From Sphingopyxis fribergensis (lineage in GTDB: Bacteria > Pseudomonadota > Alphaproteobacteria > Sphingomonadales > Sphingomonadaceae): a stretch of 64,000 nucleotides of DNA. Location: assembly GCF_000803645.1 (NCBI RefSeq), contig NZ_CP009122.1, positions 3,386,501 through 3,450,500 of the forward strand, written 5' to 3'. Below are positions 25,861 to 34,618 of the stretch, one piece after another (the first letter of the stretch is position 1; each line of letters begins with the position of its first letter). Under the pieces are notes generated by a model. The model saw only the letters and a list, made by a program, of their open reading frames with translations. It had not been told where the DNA came from and did no database searches. A program made the position numbers and the translations under genes.

Positions 25861-26774
25861 CGGTGAGCCAGCGTCACGAGGATCGGGACATGATCCGACC
25901 CGGTCGCAGGCAACCGGCGTGCCGACACCAGACCCCAATCTGGCCCGGCATAAAGCTGGTCGATCGGCAGCACGGGAAAGGCGCGCGGCCAGCTGGGCAG
26001 CGCGCGCGTCATGCGGGTGAGCGGGGCGAGCGCGCGGTCTTGCTCACGCATCGCCGCGGCCCAGGGGGTGAGGTTCATGTCGCCTGCAACGATCAAGGGG
26101 CCGCGTTCGATCCGCGTCAGCGCACGCGCCACATCGCGTCTGCGCACCGCCTGATCGCGCGAGGTGGGCCGCGGATAGTGGAGCGTGACCACGGTAAAGG
26201 GTTGCCCCCCGGGGCCGACGATCCGCGCCCATAGCATCGCGGGGCCGAATTTTTGCCCCTTCGCGTCCTTCAGGAAATAATCGCTGTCGGCGATCGGCCA
26301 GCGCGAGAAGATCGCGAGGTCACAGTTCGCCGGGCATTTTGTCGCATAGGCAAAATGCTGGTTCAGCGCCGCGAGCATCGGACGGAAGTCGCCGTCCACC
26401 TCCTGAAGCATGACGACGTCGGGCTTGGCATCGATGATCGCCTGCGCGGTTTCGGCGGGATCGGCGTTGCGGGTCCAGACATTGTGAGTGAGCAGGCGAA
26501 CCGGCGTCGCGCCTTCTTGCGCGGCCGGAATTTCGCGCGTCAGTTCCGGCATCACGCCGATGGCAACGGGCGTCAGGCCAAGCAAGGCCACGACGGCGGT
26601 CGAGCGCAAGCTTCGCCGCGCGAACAGCAGCCCCAGCAAGACCGCGCCCCCAAACAGCGGCAGGAACGAGGCGAGCACGTCGAGCGCCCGAACGAACCCG
26701 CCACCGAGCGACAGCCAGGCAGCAAAGCAGCCCCCGCCGGCCAGCAGGGTCCCGAAGGTGCGGGCCAGCTTCAC
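25857..26774 (-). CDS. Membrane-anchored endonuclease/exonuclease/phosphatase family protein
   Basis: The 305-residue protein has three N-terminal hydrophobic segments (about residues 5-25, 30-50 and 58-75) and then an EEP domain: LLTHNVWTRN, DVVMLQEVDGDF, LIVAGDMNLTPW and a C-terminal GSDHVPILV. These carry the catalytic Asn, Glu, Asp-x-Asn and Asp-His of the family. The active domain is probably periplasmic. It starts at GTG 26774, overlapping the upstream GT2 stop as GTGA. Its place between glycosyltransferases and an outer-membrane barrel suggests a phosphodiesterase acting on lipid-linked or polymer phosphates, but this is inference. Confidence 0.83.
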   Translation of the reverse strand: MKLARTFGTLLAGGGCFAAWLSLGGGFVRALDVLASFLPLFGGAVLLGLLFARRSLRSTAVVALLGLTPVAIGVMPELTREIPAAQEGATPVRLLTHNVWTRNADPAETAQAIIDAKPDVVMLQEVDGDFRPMLAALNQHFAYATKCPANCDLAIFSRWPIADSDYFLKDAKGQKFGPAMLWARIVGPGGQPFTVVTLHYPRPTSRDQAVRRRDVARALTRIERGPLIVAGDMNLTPWAAAMREQDRALAPLTRMTRALPSWPRAFPVLPIDQLYAGPDWGLVSARRLPATGSDHVPILVTLAHR

Positions 26775-27736
26775 GCCCGCGCGCGAATCCGGTTGCGCAG
26801 CGCATAGCTCGATTGGCGAAGCGACGCCGGGATCAGCTTTGCCGCGAGCAACAGCGCCGCGGTGCCGGCCCCCTCGGGCAAATAGAGGTCGCCGACCCGG
26901 ATCGCCGTCCGGCCCGGATATTTCATCGCATAGCGGGCATAATGCGCGATTTCCTGGTTCACGAGCCGCCGCAGCAACGCTGACTCGCGTGCCGTGGCAT
27001 CGGCAATCATTTCCCTCGCGGTCTCGACAAGGCAGGGCACGTCGAGCGTCGTGGTCGACTTGCTGACCTTGTTGTCGCTATCGCGGTGAAAGATGGCGGT
27101 GACGCGCGGGTCGTACCGCAGCGCGCCTTTGGCGAGCACGCGCAGCCAGAGATCCTTGTCGCCGCCGCGCACCGCGCGTCCTTCGGGAAACAGGCCCGCC
27201 TCGAACAAAGTGTCGCGCCGGATCGCGATCGCGCCGGTCCACATCGGACATTCGCGCACCGCTAGCCACGCCGAAAGAAAGTCGGCGAGGTCAAGACTTT
27301 GCGCCTGCTCAAGCTGCGGCGCGATCTTTTGGAGCTGAGAGCGATCGTCAAATTTGTGATCGAACCGCGTTGCCGCCGCGTGCACGTCCGGATCGGCCTT
27401 TATGCCTTCGGCGAGCACTCCCAAATGCTCGGGATGCCAAAGGTCGTCGGCGTCGAGAAAGGCGATCCAGTCGCCGCGCGCGGCGCGGATACCGATGTTA
27501 CGCCCGGCATAACCGCCCGGCCCCGGCGTCGACAGGTCGAGCAGCTTGATCCGCGCGTCGCCGAGCGCGGCCACGATCTCGCGCCCGCCGTCGGTAGAGC
27601 GATTGTCGACGACCAATATTTCGTGCGCCGGGCATGTCTGCGAAAACACGCTTTCGATCGCCGCGCGCACATGCGCGGCCTTGTTGTAAAGCGGCATCAC
27701 CACCGAAAAACGGGGTGCTTCAAGGGGGTTCGTCAT
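26771..27736 (-). CDS. Family 2 glycosyltransferase
   Basis: The 321-residue GT-A protein has RFSVVMPLYNKAAHVRAAIE, then EILVVDNRSTDGG and the metal-binding DxD-type motif in WIAFLDADDLWHPEHL. It then has GAIAIRRDTLFEAGLFPEG, the usual acceptor-side loop of GT2 enzymes. A C-terminal hydrophobic stretch (GTAALLLAAKLIPASL) may bind the membrane. It should add a sugar to the EPS repeat unit. ATG 27736 overlaps the stop of the preceding GT2 gene by one base (TAATG). Confidence 0.87.
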   Translation of the reverse strand: MTNPLEAPRFSVVMPLYNKAAHVRAAIESVFSQTCPAHEILVVDNRSTDGGREIVAALGDARIKLLDLSTPGPGGYAGRNIGIRAARGDWIAFLDADDLWHPEHLGVLAEGIKADPDVHAAATRFDHKFDDRSQLQKIAPQLEQAQSLDLADFLSAWLAVRECPMWTGAIAIRRDTLFEAGLFPEGRAVRGGDKDLWLRVLAKGALRYDPRVTAIFHRDSDNKVSKSTTTLDVPCLVETAREMIADATARESALLRRLVNQEIAHYARYAMKYPGRTAIRVGDLYLPEGAGTAALLLAAKLIPASLRQSSYALRNRIRARA

Positions 27737-28605
27737 TAGTCGCGTGCTGCCTTTCGTCCCCCCGCGAGATTCAGATATTCGCTTACCGCCACCCCGGCGA
27801 GCTGCAACGTCAGCAACATCACCGCCAGCCGCCGCTGTATTGGCAGCTCGCGCGAGACCGCCGCGCGGCGCAGCCGCCGGATCGTGTCGACCGCCGTGAT
27901 GCCAAGGACATGCACGATACGCGGGCGCTGTTTGGTGCGGTCCCAGCGCCCGCCGCTCAGCCGCTGGCGCTTGCGCACCAGCTCGGCGCGGCTGGCGCGC
28001 ACCGGGTGACGCACGATCATCGCGGGCACATAGATAAGCGGATGGCCGCTATCGCGGATGCGCAGCGCCATCTGCCGGTCGCCACCCGATTTCAGCGCGG
28101 CGTCGAACCCGCCCAGCGCCTTCAGCAACGCCGTCTCGCTCGCCCAATTGGCGGTTGCGCAATTGCCGCGCGCGGCATGCGCCTGGGGAAAGCTGAACAA
28201 TCGTTCGTAATCGCCGAACACTTCGCGCTCCTGCGCGATCTCGTCGAACAGGTCGATCTTGCCGGCGAGCACGCCAAAGCCGGGATTCGCCGCGGCGGCA
28301 CGGAGTATCTGTTCGAGCCAGTCGGGCGCAGGTTCGCAATCGGCATCGGTAAAGGCGGTGATCGGCGCCCGGACGCGTCCGATCCCGAGGTTGCGCGCGA
28401 CATAGGAGCCGGGGCGCTTCTCTTCGAGCAATTCGACGCCCGTAAAGCTGCGCGCAATGCGAGCCGTCGCATCGCTCGATCCATTGTCGACGACGATGAT
28501 CTGATAGCTATCGCGCGGGATCGTCTGGCGCGTCAGCGCATCGAGACAACGGCCGAGCACGGCTTCGCCATTCCACACGGGTACAATGACTGCGACTTGA
28601 AACAT
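27736..28605 (-). CDS. Family 2 glycosyltransferase
   Basis: The 289-residue GT-A protein begins FQVAVIVPVWNGEAVLGRCL and has IIVVDNGSSDATARIA and the DxD motif in ITAFTDADCEPAPDWL. Further on is NWASETALLKALGGFDAALK with the expected FD end of the acceptor loop. It heads the operon that continues with a second GT2, the EEP protein and the barrel. The ribosome binding site (AGGCGGA) is moderate. Donor sugar unknown. Confidence 0.87.
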   Translation of the reverse strand: MFQVAVIVPVWNGEAVLGRCLDALTRQTIPRDSYQIIVVDNGSSDATARIARSFTGVELLEEKRPGSYVARNLGIGRVRAPITAFTDADCEPAPDWLEQILRAAAANPGFGVLAGKIDLFDEIAQEREVFGDYERLFSFPQAHAARGNCATANWASETALLKALGGFDAALKSGGDRQMALRIRDSGHPLIYVPAMIVRHPVRASRAELVRKRQRLSGGRWDRTKQRPRIVHVLGITAVDTIRRLRRAAVSRELPIQRRLAVMLLTLQLAGVAVSEYLNLAGGRKAARD

Positions 28606-28827
28606 TTATCCGCCTGTTCAGTGCCCCCGCGACGTTCCAATCGGCCCCCGACACCATACCGGTCAACCGTATGCTGCACCTGCGAAGACGAGTTGCCCCG
28701 TTGACCGGACGACCGGAGGCGGAGTGCCTTCGCTCTCTCATCATTGCCCGCTACGAAGGACCGCCCGGGCCTGTCGGGGCTGCCGCATCGCACAGCCGTC
28801 CGAAGCCGTAAGAAGAAAGCGACATTA

Positions 28828-29589
28828 GTGGGTGAAATCCTGCCCGAATCGGGCGAAGCCGCCGAAGTGTTGGTGGTGTCGCTCGAATCCGCCGAAGCCC
28901 GCCGCGCGGCCTTCGCCGCACGCGCGGCGGACACGTCGCTGGCCTGGCGATTCTTCGATGCGTGCACCGGCCCCGCGCCGGGCATGGTGATCGACGAGGC
29001 CGCGGTCCGCCGGAATAAGGGCCGACCGATGAGCAAAGGCGAGATCGGCTGCTACGCCAGCCATTTCTCTATCTGGCAGGACATGATCGCACGCGGCGTG
29101 CGCCAGGCGATCGTCCTCGAGGACGACACTATGGTCGACTGGGCCTATCTCGAGCCGCTCGCCCGCACCGATCTTCACGCCGAGGGCATCGATTACCTGC
29201 GGCTCTACGCCAAAAGGCCGACGTGGCAGCGCGTGGTGCGGCGCGATTTCCTTCAGCATTCGCGCACGATCGTCGAGCTGGTCGGGCTCGCCTATGGCAC
29301 ACAGGGTTATGCGATCACGCTCGACGGTGCGCGCAAGCTGGTCGAACATTGCCGCACCGTCCGCCGCCCGATCGACGACGCGATGGACCGCTCATGGTCG
29401 CACGGCCTGCCCAATCTCGCGCTCTATCCCGCGCCGATCCTCGAGGCGGCGATCGTTTCGGATATCGGCAATTCGCGTTTCGGGCCCAAGAGTGACCCGC
29501 TCTATCATTCGATGAAGCAGAAGGCGTGGCGCCATATCGAGCGCGCGCGCATGCGGATGCTGAAAGCGAGACGCCTGCTTGAGCGCTGA
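28828..29589 (+). CDS. Family 25 glycosyltransferase (LPS/EPS glycosyltransferase)
   Basis: The predicted 253-residue protein has EVLVVSLESAEARRAAFAA at its N-terminus, MSKGEIGCYASHFSIWQDMI and the acidic metal site AIVLEDDTM, all marks of GT25 (LgtB/LpsA-like). GTQGYAITLDGARKLVEHC follows, as in the family. The start is unclear. GTG 28828 was chosen because the domain follows directly; a TTG at 28744 would add 28 residues with no family support. Its stop overlaps the start of the flippase gene. It presumably adds a sugar to the EPS or LPS. Confidence 0.82.
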   Translation: MGEILPESGEAAEVLVVSLESAEARRAAFAARAADTSLAWRFFDACTGPAPGMVIDEAAVRRNKGRPMSKGEIGCYASHFSIWQDMIARGVRQAIVLEDDTMVDWAYLEPLARTDLHAEGIDYLRLYAKRPTWQRVVRRDFLQHSRTIVELVGLAYGTQGYAITLDGARKLVEHCRTVRRPIDDAMDRSWSHGLPNLALYPAPILEAAIVSDIGNSRFGPKSDPLYHSMKQKAWRHIERARMRMLKARRLLER

Positions 29590-31060
29590 ACTCCCCGCCC
29601 GCTTCGACGATGGGCTCCGCGCGCGCAGTCGCAGCTCGATCGGCTGGACGATTACGCGATTCCTGTCGGACCAGATCTTCTCGTTCGTCGTCTTCGTAAT
29701 TCTCGCGCGCCTGCTGACGCAGGCCGACATCGGCGCCTTTGCGGTGATGACGGTGACTGCCGAGGCGTTCCGCATCATCGCGACCGCGGGCCTCGTCCAG
29801 ACGATCGCGCGCAAAAAGGAGCTGAGCCCGGCGTTTCTCGACACCATCTATCGCTCGCAGCAAGCCTTTTCGTTCGTTTCCGCGATTTTGATCATCGCGC
29901 TTGCGCGGCCGATCGCCGACTGGATGGACGCGCCCAACATCGCCCTCCCCCTCGCGGTGATGAGCCTCGCGCTGCCGATCTCGTCCTTCGGCGCCACGCA
30001 CATGGCGCTGCGTCTGCGCGAATTCGGGCATCGCACGACGGCGCTCCGCTCGGTCGTTGGCGGCCTGATCGGCGGCGCCTGCGCGGTCGCCGCCGCCTTT
30101 GCGGGGCTTGGCCTGTGGAGTCTGGTCATCCAGCGCCTCGTCACCGAGATCGTCGGAGTCGTTCTGTCGCGCGCCTCCTATGACTGGAAGCCCGGTTGGC
30201 AGTTCGAGCGCGCGATCCTGCGCGGCAATATCATGCTCAACGCCAGCCTGATCTATGTCCAGCTCGCCTTCCTAGCCACGGTGCGCGTGCAGGAAATGGC
30301 GATCGGCGCCGGGATCGGGCTCGCCGCCGTCGGTATCTACCGCACCGCCTGGCGCACCGTCGAGTTGATCGGACGCGGCGCGATCCAGCCGTTCACCCAG
30401 GTTGCGGTACAGACGCTCGCACGCGTCAAGGACGACCCTGCCGAACTGCGCAAGGCCTATCGCTGGATGATCTCGCGCGCCTCGGCGCTCTCCTTTCCCG
30501 CGCTCGTCGGTTTCGGCGCGCTGGCGCCGATCGCCATCCCCACGGTGTTCGGCGCCAAATGGAGCGAAGCCGGTGAACTGGCGCAGATTTTTGCGTTCAT
30601 GGCAGTGCCCTTCACGCTCAATTTCTTCGCCTCGCCCTCGCTCAGCGTATTGGGCGCGTCGCGCAGCCTGATTTCGCTTTCGACGACGCAATTGGCGCTC
30701 GGGGTGATCCTGACGCTCGCCGCGCTGCCCTACGGCCTGTTCGCGGTTGCCGTCGCCTATGTCGGGCGCGCCTATCTGACCCTGCCGATGCAGATATGGC
30801 TGCTGCGCCGCGCCTCGGGCATCCGTCCGATCGACAGTTTCCGCGCAGTGCGCGCGCCGTTGTTCGCCTCGACGCTGATGGGCGTGGCGCTCGCGATCGC
30901 GATGCGGCTGCTCGATGCGCACCTGCCCGACTGGCAGGTGCTGCTGTTGCTCATCGCGATCGGCGGATTTTTCTATGCCATCGCGCTGCTCGCGATCTCC
31001 GGGTTGTGGCGCGGCCATTTCCTCTCCCTGTTCAGACGCTTTAGAAAGAGCCCGATATGA
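29579..31060 (+). CDS. Lipopolysaccharide/oligosaccharide flippase (Wzx-like)
   Basis: The 493-residue membrane protein has about thirteen hydrophobic segments, opening GWTITRFLSDQIFSFVVFVI with ILARLLTQADIGAFAVMTV next. This is the usual N-terminus of polysaccharide transporters of the MOP/PST family. The only plausible start is TTG 29579, which overlaps the GT25 stop; no in-frame ATG occurs before the first membrane helix. It should flip the lipid-linked repeat unit to the periplasm for the polymerase at 9721. It ends with ATGA overlap into the pyruvyltransferase gene. Confidence 0.88.
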   Translation: MSAELPARFDDGLRARSRSSIGWTITRFLSDQIFSFVVFVILARLLTQADIGAFAVMTVTAEAFRIIATAGLVQTIARKKELSPAFLDTIYRSQQAFSFVSAILIIALARPIADWMDAPNIALPLAVMSLALPISSFGATHMALRLREFGHRTTALRSVVGGLIGGACAVAAAFAGLGLWSLVIQRLVTEIVGVVLSRASYDWKPGWQFERAILRGNIMLNASLIYVQLAFLATVRVQEMAIGAGIGLAAVGIYRTAWRTVELIGRGAIQPFTQVAVQTLARVKDDPAELRKAYRWMISRASALSFPALVGFGALAPIAIPTVFGAKWSEAGELAQIFAFMAVPFTLNFFASPSLSVLGASRSLISLSTTQLALGVILTLAALPYGLFAVAVAYVGRAYLTLPMQIWLLRRASGIRPIDSFRAVRAPLFASTLMGVALAIAMRLLDAHLPDWQVLLLLIAIGGFFYAIALLAISGLWRGHFLSLFRRFRKSPI

Positions 31061-32058
31061 CCCAGAAAACCGCCGACCAGCTTGTCGGCGAACTCGCGCA
31101 GCGTTTCGTCCGGGTGCTCGATGCCGTGCTGCCCGCGGGGCCGCTCGCCTTGGTCGACTTCCCCGATCACTCGAATGTCGGCGATTCGGCGATCTGGCTC
31201 GGCGAAATGGCCTATCTGCGCAAGCGCAGCCGTCTTCCAAGCTATTATTCGGCCATCGCCGATTTCGAGGATGGCGCCTGCCGCGCAGCGATCGGCGGCG
31301 GGGCGATCCTGATCCATGGCGGCGGCAATATGGGCACGCTTTGGCCCAAGCATGAGGCGTTCCGCCTCCACCTGCTGCGCACGCATCGCGGTCGCCCGAT
31401 CATCCAGATGCCGCAATCGATCCATTATGCCGATCCCGCCGCTGCGGCCGAGATGGCCGAAGCAATCCGCGAACATGGCCAGTTCACCCTGCTCGTCCGC
31501 GACGCGCGCTCGCTCGCCTTTGCCGAGCAGCATTTCGACTGCGCGATCCATCTCTGTCCCGATGCCGCGCTGATGCTCGGCCGCCAGCAACGGAGCGCCG
31601 CCACCGTGCCGGTCTTCGCGCTGCTGCGCACCGATCATGAGCGCGCGGCCGGTGAGGCCAATGCACTGCCCGCCGGCGTCGTCGCCGATGATTGGCTGGA
31701 GGAGGATGCCGGCCAGAAACGTCGCCTCCGCCTGTCGCTGAAGCTCGGCCGCCTCTTCAACCGCGATCCGATGGCGCAGCGCGCCGCGCGGCAACAGCGG
31801 CTGGCCGAATGGCGGTTTCAGCGCGGTCTCGTGATGCTCTCGGCGGGCGAGCTCGTCGTCACCGACCGGCTCCACGCGCACATCCTCTCGCTGCTGCTCG
31901 ACATCCCGCACGTGCTGCTCGACAACAGCTATGGCAAGGTCGCGGGTTTCGCCGATCAGTGGACGGGCGATTATGCCGGCCTGATGCGCGCAACGCACCG
32001 CGCCGAGGCGTTCGAGACCGCGCTGGCCTGCCGCGCGCCGCTTATCGTCGACGGCTAG
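31057..32058 (+). CDS. Polysaccharide pyruvyl transferase family protein
   Basis: The 333-residue protein has ALVDFPDHSNVGDSAIWLGE near the N-terminus (the NxGD motif of the family), GGGAILIHGGGNMGTLWPKH, IIQMPQSIHYA and the late LVVTDRLHAHILSLLLDIPH with the conserved DRLH. These are the main marks of ExoV/PssM-type ketal pyruvyltransferases. It adds a pyruvate ketal, and so negative charge, to a sugar of the EPS using phosphoenolpyruvate. It is the last gene of the GT25-flippase operon and converges on the priming transferase gene. Confidence 0.9.
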   Translation: MTQKTADQLVGELAQRFVRVLDAVLPAGPLALVDFPDHSNVGDSAIWLGEMAYLRKRSRLPSYYSAIADFEDGACRAAIGGGAILIHGGGNMGTLWPKHEAFRLHLLRTHRGRPIIQMPQSIHYADPAAAAEMAEAIREHGQFTLLVRDARSLAFAEQHFDCAIHLCPDAALMLGRQQRSAATVPVFALLRTDHERAAGEANALPAGVVADDWLEEDAGQKRRLRLSLKLGRLFNRDPMAQRAARQQRLAEWRFQRGLVMLSAGELVVTDRLHAHILSLLLDIPHVLLDNSYGKVAGFADQWTGDYAGLMRATHRAEAFETALACRAPLIVDG

Positions 32059-32079
32059 ACCGGGGCCCGAACGCGTCGG

Positions 32080-33468
32080 TCAATAGGCATTGCGGTGAAC
32101 CAGAACCTGCGCCGTGCGCGCCAGGATCGACACGTCGCGGAGCAACGACCAGCCATGCTGATATTCGAGATCGGCCTCTAGCCGGTTCAGAATATCGCGC
32201 TTGGTGTTGGTCGCTCCCCGGAAACCGCGGATCTGGGCGAGACCGGTGATGCCGGGTTTCAGCGCGTGGCGGTGCCAATATTGCCGGTCGACCCGCCAGA
32301 ACAGCTCGTTACCAGCGGTCGAGCCCAGCGCGTGCGGGCGCGGGCCGACCAGACTCATCTCGCCCGACAGCACGTTGATCAGTTGCGGCAGCTCGTCGAT
32401 GCTCGTCGCGCGAATGAATTTGCCCACGCGCGTGACCCGGTTGTCGTCGCGGCTGGCCGAACGCGCGCCGTTGGCGTCGGTGGTCTCGGCGCGCATGCTG
32501 CGGAATTTCAGGATCCGGAAGATACGGTTGCCGCGTCCCATACGCTCCTGACGGAAGAAGACCGGGCCCGGCGAATCGAGCTTGATCGCCAGCGCCACCA
32601 CCAGCATCAGCGGCGCCAATAGCAACAGCGCCGGGATCGTCGCCGCAAGGTCGAGCGCGCGCTTTTTCACGCGGTTTGCCCGGTTGAGCGGCCCCCACGA
32701 CACCACCAGCGTCGTCACCCCGCCGCGCTGCCGCGTGGTGAGCGGCCCCAGTGCGGCGATTTCGGGCATCACGATCTCGCCCACGATGTTCACGCCCTTC
32801 AGCGCGCGCGCCCATTCGATTTTATGCTCGGGCGCGCAAACGATCGTCACCCGGTCGTAATCCTGCAGCACGGTGCCGAGGCGATCGAGCATGTACGGAT
32901 CGTCGAGATCGGTGCGGAGCCCCGATGCGCGCGCGTCGATAATCTCGCGGCCGAAATAGGCGGGCGGCAGGTTGGCGCCATCGACGATGACCAGTTCGGC
33001 GGTCAGGTCGCCGAAAGCCCGGCGCACGATCCGGCACAGCAACAGCCGCTGGCTTACCAACAAGGTCACCGCGGTCACCATGCCCATACCGACCGCCAGA
33101 CGCGGCATCTTGCCGGTCAGCCGGAACGAGAAGGCGACAAGCAGAAAGATGAACAGCGTCGTCGCGAACGACAGCAAAGTCTGGCGAACGCTTTTGACCG
33201 GATGGGTCAGACACCGCGGGTTATAGGCCTGATTCTGGAAAGCGATTGCGAAGTGGACGAACAAGGCGCCCAGAATCACGGTCAGCAGTCCCTCGGAGAT
33301 GACGCGCGGTTGCTCGATCATCAGCGTCACGGCAAAGCCGGCTGCGAGCGCCGCGCCGTCCAAAGCAATCAGCCCCAGACAGAGCCATATCTTGGCATCG
33401 CGCCGCGCCGCTTTTGCGAGCGGCGTCCGCACGGGTGCGCCTTGGAGCGCCAAGTCGATTTTGGTCAT
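32080..33468 (-). CDS. Priming undecaprenyl-phosphate sugar phosphotransferase (WcaJ/GumD type)
   Basis: The 462-residue protein has four to five N-terminal membrane helices, a central soluble part and a C-terminal sugar-phosphate transferase domain. The last starts [20 protein letters not shown] and continues with [32 protein letters not shown] and [17 protein letters not shown]. This is the bacterial sugar transferase signature. It places the first sugar-1-phosphate, usually glucose, on undecaprenyl phosphate and so starts each EPS repeat unit. It is monocistronic, with a palindrome 35 bp before the ATG (33503-33515). Confidence 0.92.
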   Translation of the reverse strand: MTKIDLALQGAPVRTPLAKAARRDAKIWLCLGLIALDGAALAAGFAVTLMIEQPRVISEGLLTVILGALFVHFAIAFQNQAYNPRCLTHPVKSVRQTLLSFATTLFIFLLVAFSFRLTGKMPRLAVGMGMVTAVTLLVSQRLLLCRIVRRAFGDLTAELVIVDGANLPPAYFGREIIDARASGLRTDLDDPYMLDRLGTVLQDYDRVTIVCAPEHKIEWARALKGVNIVGEIVMPEIAALGPLTTRQRGGVTTLVVSWGPLNRANRVKKRALDLAATIPALLLLAPLMLVVALAIKLDSPGPVFFRQERMGRGNRIFRILKFRSMRAETTDANGARSASRDDNRVTRVGKFIRATSIDELPQLINVLSGEMSLVGPRPHALGSTAGNELFWRVDRQYWHRHALKPGITGLAQIRGFRGATNTKRDILNRLEADLEYQHGWSLLRDVSILARTAQVLVHRNAY

Positions 33469-33502
33469 GGGATGGGGAGCTCCCTGGGGTTCGCGTTATA
33501 TT

Positions 33503-33515
33503 GTTGCAATGCAAC
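33503..33515. promoter_or_regulatory. Palindrome GTTGCA-A-TGCAAC upstream of the priming transferase gene
   Basis: A perfect 6-1-6 palindrome 35 bp before the ATG of the priming transferase. It has the same TGCA-N-TGCA core and spacing as the palindrome before galU (14226). The position would overlap a promoter or lie just downstream of it, suiting a repressor. It could be the operator of an EPS regulator encoded elsewhere. Confidence 0.4.
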
Positions 33516-33653
33516 ATGACTTGAACGCCAGGGAATACAAGCGAACCGCGCGGGCACGTGCCGGATACAAGATGATCCGTGCGGATACCATTTGGTGTGC
33601 CGAGATGGATCAAAACGCCCCGGGCGGCGCGGACCGTCCGGAGCGTGTGTTTA

Positions 33654-33894
33654 TCAGAAGGCGGCCGTTACGATCGCCACCACCGCACCATCTGCGATCG
33701 AGCCGGTGCCATCGCCACCCTTGCTGAAATTGGGCTGCAACAGCGCCGCCTCGGACTTGCTGATATCGGTATCAACATAAGACAGGCCCAGCGTCAGATT
33801 GCGCCATGTGGCGTCCATGCCGAGCGACCTGCGCGAAAGCAGCGGCGGGGAGAAGTCCCGCGAGAAGCGCGGCGGCGGAAATAATGGTTTTCAT
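33654..33894 (-). pseudogene. TorF-family porin remnant, signal peptide fused to C-terminal end by deletion
   Basis: From ATG 33894 the minus strand encodes a clean signal peptide, KTIISAAALLAGLLPAAAFA-Q, then goes out of frame and stops. In another frame the region continues as GMDATWRNLTLGLSYVDTD, ISKSEAALLQPNFSKGGDG and TGSIADGAVVAIVTAAF before TGA at 33654. That is the usual C-terminus of sphingomonad TorF-family putative porins. Intact members run to over 200 residues, so roughly 500 bp have been lost at a junction between about 33818 and 33833. The remaining span of 241 bp is not a multiple of three, which confirms the frame break. Confidence 0.7.
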
Positions 33895-33954
33895 ACTGTC
33901 CTCTTGAACTGGCCTTTTCCCGAGTGGAGAGGCTGGCGAGGACGCCCAACTAGA

Positions 33955-34275
33955 TCAGCGCGGCATTGGAAATCGAGAGCGCCGGGCACTCATTTTCATA
34001 GTGTTTTCGTTATGCGACGGGACGCGTTTCCATCGCGCCGACACCTCGACGGTCTCCCAAAGGCCAGCGCCGACAAACAGGAGCGCGCTTCCCGCGCTCG
34101 CGCATAGGAAGGTCGCCGCCGACAAAATGATCATCAACGAACCCGCGTCGCGCGGTCCGGTCGTCTGGGCCATGTGATGCAGCCTGAGGGCCAGCAGCCA
34201 GCCGATGCCGAGCAATGCGGCGCCCGCGGCGCGCAGGCCGATATCGGCGGCGCGGTTTCCATGCCATTTCTTCAT
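33955..34275 (-). CDS. Small membrane protein, unknown function
   Basis: The 106-residue protein has two hydrophobic segments: ADIGLRAAGAALLGIGWLLA (residues about 8-27) and a second with SLMIILSAATFLCASAGSAL and LLFVGAGLW (about 45-75). A basic C-terminal tail ends RRSRFPMPR. ATG 34275 follows GGAGG, which sets the start. It lies between the porin scar and the kdp locus and is followed by a minus-strand pseudogene. No family recognised. Confidence 0.6.
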   Translation of the reverse strand: MKKWHGNRAADIGLRAAGAALLGIGWLLALRLHHMAQTTGPRDAGSLMIILSAATFLCASAGSALLFVGAGLWETVEVSARWKRVPSHNENTMKMSARRSRFPMPR

Positions 34276-34385
34276 CGTATAACCTCCAGCAGGGAGGCCA
34301 TCCAATTACGCATCATCGCGTAGTATTTCGAGATCGGGAAACAGCGCGGCACATTGAGATTGCGTATAATTCAGGCGATCCGGGC

Positions 34386-34535
34386 TCAGCGCATTCTGTC
34401 GGCAAGAAAGGCGACCAAAGCCACCGCCGCGCACATATAGATTGTGAGGATCAAGGGCCCTTGCGCGCCCAGCCAGTCGATGACCCTGTCGTGCCGCGAA
34501 GCAGCGGGCGGGTTTTTGAAATCGTCGCCTATCAT
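34386..34535 (-). CDS. Predicted 49-residue single-span membrane protein downstream of kdpE
   Basis: ATG 34535 opens a short frame: IGDDFKNPPAASRHDRVIDW, then LGAQGPLILTIYMCAAVALV, ending AFLADRMR and TGA at 34386. A single hydrophobic helix at about residues 24-42 with an acidic/basic N-terminal part looks like a real small membrane protein. The ribosome binding site is not obvious, which lowers confidence. It lies in the direction of the kdp genes, past an inverted repeat. No family recognised. Confidence 0.4.
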   Translation of the reverse strand: MIGDDFKNPPAASRHDRVIDWLGAQGPLILTIYMCAAVALVAFLADRMR

Positions 34536-34558
34536 GGGGACTGAATAGGCGTTCGCGC

Positions 34559-34597
34559 CATATGAAATCGAGAGCAGGTCCGCCCCGACTTCATATG
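34559..34597. repeat. Inverted repeat CATATGAA ... TTCATATG downstream of kdpE
   Basis: Two 8-base arms (34559-34566 and 34590-34597) with a 23-base spacer lie 22 bp past the kdpE stop. Extending outwards gives about 11 of 13 matching positions. There is no T-run, so a simple rho-independent terminator is unlikely. It may be a regulator site for the small gene that follows, or an RNA hairpin at the end of the kdp transcript. Confidence 0.35.
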
Positions 34598-34618
34598 ATC
34601 GGCGTAGAAATTGCGCGA

